Below are positions 12,379-16,809 of a stretch of DNA of 20,431 nucleotides, piece by piece. The stretch's first letter is position 1. The number at the start of each line of letters is the position of its first letter. Source of the DNA: a virus. A program made the position numbers and the translations under genes. The stretch lies in IMG/VR virus record IMGVR_UViG_3300046387_000186, positions 1 to 20,431 of that record; one strand, given 5' to 3'. The notes beneath the pieces are model-generated. The model searched no databases. It had not been told where the DNA came from and was given only the letters and a program-made list of their open reading frames with translations.

Positions 12379-13252
12379 TCAATACGTATTTTTTTAATTC
12401 CTGGAATTCGTTGGACATCATTAAACCACGGATTTGAAATTCGTGAATATTGCCATTTTTAGTTTTTGCCCCAATTTCTTTTTTTCCGTTGGACTGATTT
12501 TTATATATAAAAAACTCTTTAAGGTTTTTAATTTTTGTAAATCCAACCGGTTTTTGTTTTGACTTTTGCTGCAGCATGAAGCGATCAATATATTTGATCC
12601 CGTTTTTGTCGGTGTTTCTTAATTTTAGAATTGATAAAAAATTGTTTTGCCAAAATTCGTCGTTTCGCAATTCTTTTGAAACGTTGTAAACTTCGCGTAA
12701 ATCGTAACCGTCCAACCTTTGCAATTTGTCCAAACAATCCAACCATTTTATTTTTTGGGTTTCGGATTTGGGGCGATATTTTAAAGGAAATATTTCCATA
12801 AAATGCGGAAATGCGTTTTTGGTTTTTTCATCAAATTGGCGCTTTTCCAATTTTGTGGTATTATCTTTTTTTATTTTATTTATATAGTTATATATATTAT
12901 CCTTTAACTTTTCTTCAAGGGGGGTCTTTAACTTTTTTTCAATACCTATTGAATTTTTCTTAAAGGGGTCCGCAATAAATATTCGGCGCTGTTTTATTTG
13001 TTTTGTGCCGGTGTGATATTTATATTTTATTTTTATAAAGTTGTTGTTTTCCAGGGCTGAAATCCATTTTGAAACGCTTGTTTTTGTAACCCCATAAAGT
13101 TTTGAAAAGTATTCATTTGAAGCGTAACAATAACCGGAATCATTTGCCAAGGCCGTGATTTCGCCATACATTAATTTTGCGTTTGGTTGTAGTTTTTTAC
13201 AATATCGGACCGGTGCCGGAATTACGGCGAAATAGTTTTTTTTGTTTTCCAT
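12368..13252 (-). CDS. Replication initiator (winged-helix, lambda O-like role)
   Basis: The 294-residue protein begins with the HTH_36-type initiator signature: YFAVIPAPVRYCKKLQPNAKLMYGEI (7-32), then CYASNEYFSKLYGVTKTSVSKWISALENN (42-70), a winged-helix domain common in phage and plasmid initiators of low-GC hosts. Residues 95-135 form a Lys-rich, low-complexity linker. The C-terminal half is helical (IKWLDCLDKLQ, LRNDEFWQNNFLSILKL) and could contact the helicase. The DNA for the linker has iteron-like repeats, a palindrome and an A/T-rich run, so the origin may lie inside the gene. A full-consensus promoter ends five bases before the start ATG. The primase-helicase is two genes downstream. 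Confidence 0.85.
   Translation of the reverse strand: MENKKNYFAVIPAPVRYCKKLQPNAKLMYGEITALANDSGYCYASNEYFSKLYGVTKTSVSKWISALENNNFIKIKYKYHTGTKQIKQRRIFIADPFKKNSIGIEKKLKTPLEEKLKDNIYNYINKIKKDNTTKLEKRQFDEKTKNAFPHFMEIFPLKYRPKSETQKIKWLDCLDKLQRLDGYDLREVYNVSKELRNDEFWQNNFLSILKLRNTDKNGIKYIDRFMLQQKSKQKPVGFTKIKNLKEFFIYKNQSNGKKEIGAKTKNGNIHEFQIRGLMMSNEFQELKKYVLNEL
12859..12969. other. Candidate replication origin inside the initiator gene
   Basis: The stretch 12859-12900 has only two G/C bases in 42 and could be the unwinding element. Next to it are direct repeats CTTTAACTTTT (12902-12912 and 12926-12936, spaced 24 bases). TTCTTcAAGGGG and TTCTTaAAGGGG occur at 12911-12922 and 12956-12967. Between them is the inverted repeat TTCAATA-CC-TATTGAA (12938-12953). 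The arrangement resembles lambda ori inside gene O. This is pattern-based inference. Confidence 0.5.
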
Positions 13253-13257
13253 TCATT

Positions 13258-13288
13258 CAAAAGTAAAAATATTTTTTACAAAATCAAA
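13258..13288 (-). promoter_or_regulatory. Full-consensus promoter of the replication initiator gene
   Basis: TTTG (13288-13285), a 19-base spacer and TACTTTTG (13265-13258) match the Bacteroidota consensus. The start codon at 13252 is five bases after the element, so the message would be leaderless or nearly so. The -33 element overlaps the end of the upstream 81-aa gene. The core shares TTTTTACTTTTG with the promoter at 9657. Confidence 0.75.
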
Positions 13289-13521
13289 TTATATTTTATT
13301 CCGTCACAAAAGGAACGCAATTCGTCAAATATTTTTTTAAGCTGATCCAATTGAATGTCTTCATCTTCAAATTTATACCAAAGTAATTCGACAAATAAAT
13401 CAAATTCAACGCGCGTTGATTTGCCAATATAGTTGTAAGAAACCGCAATGTCGTTTGGCGATGATTGCGTAAATCTAATTTTTTGATTTTTATCATCGAA
13501 ATAAATTGTTTTATACTTCAT
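13276..13521 (-). CDS. Hypothetical protein, 81 aa
   Basis: ATG at 13521, inside the end of the VRR-NUC gene (11-base overlap), and stop at 13276. The first half is beta-rich (KTIYFDDKNQKIRFTQ, DIAVSYNYIGK), followed by an amphipathic helical part (EFDLFVELLWYKFEDEDIQ, LKKIFDELRSFCDGI). The protein is acidic overall, with many Asp and Glu in the helical half. I do not recognise a family. The overlap with the nuclease gene and the alternative-frame conservation that this implies support it as real. Its position between a nuclease and the initiator suggests a small accessory of replication or recombination, or a DNA-mimic-like inhibitor; neither can be shown. Confidence 0.65.
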   Translation of the reverse strand: MKYKTIYFDDKNQKIRFTQSSPNDIAVSYNYIGKSTRVEFDLFVELLWYKFEDEDIQLDQLKKIFDELRSFCDGIKYNLIL

Positions 13522-13906
13522 TTTCTGGTTTTATGACTAATTCATTTTTAAAATATTTGTCGATTGTTTCAATACATTGATCCAAATCATTTGACCAAAT
13601 CGCCGCCCAATTGCAGTTTTTAAGCCATTTAAGCCACTTTTTTTGCCTTTCCGTGGGTTTGTTATACTTATATTTTAATTCGAGCGCTAAACCGCTAAAA
13701 TTGGCGTTTGGCGTAAAAATCAACAAATCCGGGATTCCTGGTTTTGTTCCCAAATATTTCATTTTGTATTGTTCAAACGGTGTTCGTTTGCCTTCATTCA
13801 TTGGGTGCGTGAATACCGCGTCCGGGTGTTGCAATTCTAAATAATTAATAACAGCGCGTTGTAATTTGTCTTCACCTTTTAAATATTTAGAATACGGATT
13901 TGCCAT
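13511..13906 (-). CDS. VRR-NUC domain nuclease, 131 aa
   Basis: The first in-frame ATG with a good fit is at 13906; a TTG at 13945 would add 13 residues lying in the promoter region. The motif order is that of VRR-NUC: an N-terminal helix (GEDKLQRAVINYLEL, 11-25) with Glu12, then GTKPGIPDLLIF (53-64) with Asp60, ALELK (74-78) with Glu76 and Lys78, and Gln88 in TERQKKWLKWL. This stand-alone small form is common in phages and acts on branched or flap DNA structures. The gene has its own promoter candidate upstream and overlaps the following 81-aa gene by 11 bases. Participation in replication-fork or recombination-intermediate processing is an inference from family and context. Confidence 0.88.
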   Translation of the reverse strand: MANPYSKYLKGEDKLQRAVINYLELQHPDAVFTHPMNEGKRTPFEQYKMKYLGTKPGIPDLLIFTPNANFSGLALELKYKYNKPTERQKKWLKWLKNCNWAAIWSNDLDQCIETIDKYFKNELVIKPENEV

Positions 13907-13934
13907 TGCTTTATTTTTTACGTTTTTTAAAATA

Positions 13935-13966
13935 CAAATATCCAAAAAAACAAAGCGCTAAACAAA
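13935..13966 (-). promoter_or_regulatory. Promoter candidate before the VRR-NUC gene
   Basis: TTTG (13966-13963), a 20-base spacer and GATATTTG (13942-13935), one mismatch from TAnnTTTG, lie 29 bases or more before the ATG at 13906 in an 87-base gap. The spacer contains the palindrome AGCGCT. Nothing else is seen in the gap. Confidence 0.42.
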
Positions 13967-13993
13967 CCGGGCATGGGTGCAAAATAAACGGAT

Positions 13994-14131
13994 TCACGAT
14001 TTTGATTTTTTATAAACAATAAATCCGTTGTTTTTAAGTATCTTTTGGGCCTCTTTTATTTGCTTCTGTTGTGTTCGGTACGCGTCAAACGTTTCGTTTT
14101 CAATCGCGTTGGTTTGGTTTTTATAATTCAT
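13994..14131 (-). CDS. Small hypothetical protein, 45 aa
   Basis: The ATG at 14131 overlaps the end of the upstream 77-aa gene by 11 bases; an upstream extension in the same frame begins inside that gene and is unlikely. The 45 residues are polar, starting MNYKNQTNAIENETFDAY. A central helix (RTQQKQIKEAQKILKNNGF, about 20-38) is followed by a basic end, IVYKKSKS. No family is recognised. The gene is followed by the 87-base gap with a promoter candidate, so it probably ends a transcription unit, although no GC hairpin is present. Confidence 0.5.
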   Translation of the reverse strand: MNYKNQTNAIENETFDAYRTQQKQIKEAQKILKNNGFIVYKKSKS

Positions 14132-14354
14132 TTTTTTTGTTTTTAAAATTTTTAAAAAAATATTCGTCGGTAAAATCAATATTTTCCAATAATTGCATTA
14201 AATTGGATTTTGTTAAATCTATGTAATCATATTTTTTTGTGTCTATTATTACCGATGATGTTGCAGCAAATTCACATCTTATAAAATCAAAATCGGCGTC
14301 AATAATATCGCAATAAATAGAATGTTTATTTTTTTTCAAATTGTTTTCAATCAT
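14121..14354 (-). CDS. Hypothetical acidic protein, 77 aa
   Basis: The start ATG at 14354 overlaps the TGA of the DnaA-like gene by four bases (ATGA), a strong sign of translational coupling. The 77 residues are acidic, with alternating hydrophobic strands (SIYCDIIDADFDFIRCEF, SSVIIDTKKYDYIDL) and a C-terminal helix with NIDFTDEYFFKNFKNKK. The many Asp residues in the strands might mimic DNA or bind metal, but this is speculation. No family is recognised. Because it is coupled to a protein that looks like a bare DnaA DNA-binding domain, the two may act together. Confidence 0.62.
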   Translation of the reverse strand: MIENNLKKNKHSIYCDIIDADFDFIRCEFAATSSVIIDTKKYDYIDLTKSNLMQLLENIDFTDEYFFKNFKNKKNEL

Positions 14355-14728
14355 TTTGTGTGATTTTTAAGTTGTTTTTTTAAAATGTCGTTTTCAATTA
14401 ATAATGTGTTGTACTTATAAAGCAATGTTTCGGCGGTCATTTTTTCACTTTCGTAATTGCTTAAAACAATCATTTTAAGTGTTTCAAAATCAATGCGGAA
14501 AAAATCATCAAACCGGACCCAATTATCCAAATTGGCCAAACCGTATAAAACCGAAGCGTGATCACGACCAACGGCCGCGCCGATTTTTTTCATTGATATT
14601 TTACAAACATTTTTTGCAAGCCAAAAATAAACCGCGCGCGCCATTACAAGTTCGCGATCGCGTTTGTTTTGTCTGATGTCACAATTAAAATGTTTGTTGA
14701 CTAATTTTATAATTTGTTTTAGTTCCAT
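14351..14728 (-). CDS. Stand-alone DnaA domain IV-like protein, 125 aa
   Basis: Residues 22-69 match the C-terminal DNA-binding domain of DnaA: KRDRELVMARAVYFWLAKN (22-40), then MKKIGAAVGRDHASVLYGL (46-64). The GRDHASV segment corresponds to the DnaA signature GRDHTTV, and the Arg, Asp, His and Ser/Thr that read DnaA boxes are present. The AAA+ domain III and the N-terminal domains are missing. Residues 95-125 form a coiled-coil-like helix (AETLLYKYNTLLIENDILKKQL) that could make dimers. It lies between the RecE-like gene and a coupled acidic protein. It could mark the phage origin, recruit or block host DnaA, or regulate transcription. Confidence 0.85.
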   Translation of the reverse strand: MELKQIIKLVNKHFNCDIRQNKRDRELVMARAVYFWLAKNVCKISMKKIGAAVGRDHASVLYGLANLDNWVRFDDFFRIDFETLKMIVLSNYESEKMTAETLLYKYNTLLIENDILKKQLKNHTK

Positions 14729-14730
14729 TT

Positions 14731-15486
14731 TTATAATATTAAACTTCCATCGTCGTGAAATTCATTCCAGGAATAACCCGAAACAATCCCCGTTTCGCAA
14801 TAAATTTTCCAATCATCAAACGCCCGTTTCCAAGCTTTGCGGCCTTGGTCAATCATTTCGTCGCTCAATGTGTAAACCTCAACCGTGAACGGAAAATTTG
14901 TTTCAACGGCAATAAATTTAAAATTGTCAACGCCGCATTGGTCCATATAAAAAGCCGCTTGCAAGTGATACGCATATTTATACACGTCACGGCGAAAAGC
15001 CGACGGCGCATTGTCTTGGCATGTTTTAACGTCCGAAATAAAACCCGAAACGCGATTCAAACAATCGGGGCGGACCCGAACGTCCAAACCTTCATGTTTG
15101 CCATAGTGCGACAATTCAATTTCGCCCTGACAATATTTTTGCGCCAAATCGTGTTTGCGAAAGTTTTCCAAAATTTTTGTAATTTTTTCGTGATCGTCAA
15201 AAGAAACAATTTTTTTGCCTTCGGCCTTTTTTTGTTCAATTATAAATTGTTCTTTTCCGGCCTTTGTGCGGCGATCAATTTTTGGTATCACGTGAAATTC
15301 TTTGTAATAGAGTTCGGGTTCTAGCATTGCGCAATGGACCGCCGTTCCAAGTGCCATTGCTGACGATTCAAACGGTTTTTGGTTAATGAAATGATAAACC
15401 GATTTTTTATAAATAGCTTTTAAACCCGACGCGCTGATCCCTGGCGTCGAATGATATTTTTCGTTTGTGTCAAATTGTGTTTTCAT
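14731..15486 (-). CDS. RecE/exonuclease VIII-like PD-(D/E)XK nuclease
   Basis: From the ATG at 15486 the protein has 251 residues; a TTG at 15510 would add eight. It fits the PDDEXK family related to the RecE nuclease domain (DUF3799-like): SASGLKAIYKKSVYHF (18-33), GTAVHCAMLEP (47-57) with His51, EGLDVRVRPDCLN (132-144) with Asp141, ISDVKTC (150-156) with Asp152 and Lys154, and AYHLQAAFYMDQ (172-183). These residues form the metal site of an ATP-independent 5'-3' exonuclease that makes 3' overhangs for annealing. The SSB-like and probable annealing proteins are encoded just upstream, which supports a recombination set. Three bases separate it from the DnaA-like gene. Confidence 0.88.
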   Translation of the reverse strand: MKTQFDTNEKYHSTPGISASGLKAIYKKSVYHFINQKPFESSAMALGTAVHCAMLEPELYYKEFHVIPKIDRRTKAGKEQFIIEQKKAEGKKIVSFDDHEKITKILENFRKHDLAQKYCQGEIELSHYGKHEGLDVRVRPDCLNRVSGFISDVKTCQDNAPSAFRRDVYKYAYHLQAAFYMDQCGVDNFKFIAVETNFPFTVEVYTLSDEMIDQGRKAWKRAFDDWKIYCETGIVSGYSWNEFHDDGSLIL

Positions 15487-15496
15487 TTTTATTGTT

Positions 15497-15616
15497 TTAT
15501 TCGTTTTCAATTATCAAATAATTATTTATTTCATCAATTGTTGTTTCGAGTTTGTCAATTTTTTTTTGCATTGCCTCAATCCGCAGTTGTAAATATTTAA
15601 TCATTAATTTTTGCAT
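15497..15616 (-). CDS. Tiny coiled-coil protein, 39 aa
   Basis: ATG at 15616 and TAA at 15497 encode 39 residues beginning MQKLMIKYLQLRIEAMQKKI and ending NNYLIIENE. Hydrophobic residues at heptad-like positions (Leu, Ile, Leu, Ile, Met, Ile, Leu, Ile) predict a short coiled coil over most of its length. The stop lies 11 bases before the ATG of the RecE-like gene, and the start is preceded by an A-rich leader (AATTAAAGAAA). A TAATTTTG promoter element lies upstream, after the SSB terminator. I do not recognise a family. Similar short coiled-coil peptides are frequent in phage early operons. Confidence is moderate because of its size. Confidence 0.55.
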   Translation of the reverse strand: MQKLMIKYLQLRIEAMQKKIDKLETTIDEINNYLIIENE

Positions 15617-15658
15617 TTTCTTTAATTTGTCTAAAATTAAAAATATATTTTCAATTTA

Positions 15659-15666
15659 CAAAATTA
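15659..15666 (-). promoter_or_regulatory. Promoter -7 element TAATTTTG after the SSB terminator
   Basis: TAATTTTG fits TAnnTTTG and lies five bases after the T-tract of the preceding terminator, about 43 bases before the ATG at 15616. It would restart transcription for the coiled-coil, RecE-like and DnaA-like genes. No -33 TTTG is visible. Confidence 0.45.
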
Positions 15667-15670
15667 TTTT

Positions 15671-15704
15671 AAAAAAAAACGGCCTCATATCTGAAACCGC
15701 TTTT
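15671..15704 (-). terminator. Rho-independent terminator after the SSB-like gene
   Basis: On the minus strand CGGTTTC (15699-15693) pairs with GAGGCCG (15686-15680), 7 bp with two G-U pairs and loop AGATAT, followed by nine T. The loop and flanks (TTTCAGATATGAG) resemble those of the terminator at 9293-9326. Confidence 0.85.
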
Positions 15705-15727
15705 CGCTTTGTTTGTCGTTTTGTCGT

Positions 15728-15964
15728 TTAAAACGGCAAATCGTCGGACGTTTCGGCGACCGTTGCCGCTTCTTGTTTGACGTATGGATCGGACAATTTA
15801 ATTGAAAAGAATTTGCCTTTTGCGCCGTCCTTGACCCAAGCGGCGATTTGTTGATTTGTGCCGTCTTGTAATTTAATCGAACCGGAATAATCGGGTTGAT
15901 TGTCGTTTGTTTTGTTGGTGTTTTTAAATAAACTCCCATTTCCATTGTTGTGTTCGTATGCCAT
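15728..15964 (-). CDS. Miniature single-stranded DNA-binding protein with DDLPF tail, 78 aa
   Basis: The 78 residues end in SDDLPF, the acidic tip by which SSB proteins bind their partners. The body has SLFKN (11-15), PDYSGSIKL (24-32), QQIAAWVKDGAKG (38-50) and KFFSIKLSDP (51-60), which suggests four or five beta strands. It is shorter than a classical SSB OB fold of about 110 residues. The SLFKN...PDYSGS...AAW pattern occurs in small phage proteins near recombination genes. Together with the tail it suggests a reduced OB fold that coats ssDNA and recruits host partners. It follows the putative annealing protein after 11 bases and is ended by a terminator. The tail is direct evidence; the fold is inferred. 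Confidence 0.72.
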   Translation of the reverse strand: MAYEHNNGNGSLFKNTNKTNDNQPDYSGSIKLQDGTNQQIAAWVKDGAKGKFFSIKLSDPYVKQEAATVAETSDDLPF

Positions 15965-15975
15965 TTTATTTGATT

Positions 15976-16479
15976 TTATATATTAAATTTTTGCTTTATT
16001 TGTTCGCTGTATTGTTTTTTAATTAAAAAGCCGGCCAATACCTTTTCGGCTTGTTCTTTTGTTGCCTTCATTGTCGCATTGAATTGCGCGTCTGTGAGCC
16101 ATTTTTTGCCCTCTTTTATTTTAGGCTTTGCAGCGCTTTGATTTTTAACGGCGCTTTGTACTTCATTAGCCGAAGCAATTGACGTGTCAATCCCGATCCC
16201 CAAGTAACCCAACGCCCGGCCCAATGCCGAGGTGAAACCGTTTTCAACAAACGACGTTTTGTTTATATATGACGAATCGCGGTACTCCTGCGAATGCGCC
16301 GAGGCAATTTTGACGCCTTTGTTGTCGCTGATTGTGACTTTAAAAATACCTTCCTTTTCGTCAATGTGGATCAATGATTCTTTTATTTGCCAACCATTAA
16401 ATTTTGATATGCTTCTAAAATATTTTAAACGCTCATTAACTGTAATATATTCGCGCCCCTTTATGTTGATTGTTTTCAT
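15976..16479 (-). CDS. Putative ssDNA-annealing / recombination mediator protein, 167 aa
   Basis: I recognise the N-terminal pattern INIKGREYITVNERLKYFR (4-22), a beta region with GIFKVTISDNKGVKIASAH, then SYINKTSFVENGFTSALGRA (70-89) and LGYLGIGIDTSIASANEV (90-107). The Thr-Ser-Ala-Leu-Gly-Arg-Ala-Leu-Gly stretch followed by a glycine-rich turn resembles the core of Rad52/ERF/Sak annealing proteins, in which a helix is followed by a similar Gly motif. The C-terminal 50 residues are basic and helical (WLTDAQFNATMKATKEQAEKV). The gene lies directly before the SSB-like gene and two genes before a RecE-like nuclease, the normal company of annealing proteins. The assignment is inference. Confidence 0.6.
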   Translation of the reverse strand: MKTINIKGREYITVNERLKYFRSISKFNGWQIKESLIHIDEKEGIFKVTISDNKGVKIASAHSQEYRDSSYINKTSFVENGFTSALGRALGYLGIGIDTSIASANEVQSAVKNQSAAKPKIKEGKKWLTDAQFNATMKATKEQAEKVLAGFLIKKQYSEQIKQKFNI

Positions 16480-16500
16480 TCTATTAAATTTTAAGTGTGA

Positions 16501-16689
16501 TTAAATATCCAGGATTTCAGAAACCCCAAAACCGGCGTCGCTTAAAATAGTGACTTCGGCAATTGTGAATGAATCCGGATTTTGTAAACGTGATTTTAAT
16601 GTCGGCATTGTGCAATTAAGTAATTCGCAAACATCGTAACGTTTTAAATTTAAGCGTTTTAATTCCGCTTTGAATTTGTTTTCAAACAT
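16501..16689 (-). CDS. Small HTH regulator, 62 aa, first gene of the early operon
   Basis: Translation from the ATG at 16689 gives 62 residues; a longer frame to 16800 would cross the terminator and promoter. Residues 13-45 (LNLKRYDVCELLNCTMPTLKSRLQNPDS) form a helix-turn-helix of the Cro/CI or XRE type, followed by FTIAEVTILSDAGFGVSEILDI, the usual last helices. At this length it is a bare DNA-binding domain, like Cro. It is the first early gene, and an inverted repeat overlaps its -7 element, so it probably controls its own promoter. It could instead be an activator of later promoters that lack -33 elements. No opposing repressor gene or integrase is seen. Confidence 0.78.
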   Translation of the reverse strand: MFENKFKAELKRLNLKRYDVCELLNCTMPTLKSRLQNPDSFTIAEVTILSDAGFGVSEILDI

Positions 16690-16699
16690 ATTTTTCAAA

Positions 16700-16719
16700 T
16701 TGTATTGACTACAAAAATA
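16700..16719 (-). promoter_or_regulatory. Early promoter -7 element with overlapping operator candidate
   Basis: TATTTTTG (16719-16712) fits TAnnTTTG and lies about 22 bases before the ATG at 16689. The inverted repeat TTGTA-TTGAC-TACAA (plus strand 16700-16714) overlaps its downstream end and covers the probable start of transcription, a position suited to repression by the adjacent HTH protein. No TTTG -33 is present. The operator role is inferred. Confidence 0.45.
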
Positions 16720-16750
16720 AAAAATTTCTTTTAAATAAAAAAAATATTTT

Positions 16751-16791
16751 AAAAAAAACCGCCGCAAATCAATAAAGAAATTACGACGGCC
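16751..16791 (-). terminator. Strong terminator between tail and early genes
   Basis: On the minus strand CCGTCGTAATTTC (16789-16777) pairs with GATTTGCGGCGG (16770-16759), at least 9 bp with three G-U pairs, followed by eight T and then a second T-rich run. It ends the late tail transcript 20 bases after the distal tail gene stop. Confidence 0.85.
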
Positions 16792-16809
16792 GACAAACAA
16801 AGCAAATAT

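Noticed and set aside
13907-13945. TTG start giving a longer VRR-NUC protein
   Set aside because: The added 13 residues overlap the -7 element of the promoter candidate, and an ATG with good context is present at 13906.
14519-14527. TTATCCAAA as a DnaA box
   Set aside because: It is a single partial match inside the DnaA-like coding sequence and no cluster of boxes was found by eye.
14755-15324. Plus-strand open frame of 189 codons
   Set aside because: It lies fully antisense to the RecE-like gene, whose motifs are clear, and its translation has a composition typical of an antisense shadow with no recognisable motif.
16690-16800. Upstream extension of the HTH gene
   Set aside because: It covers the tail terminator and early promoter, and the HTH domain is complete from the ATG at 16689.
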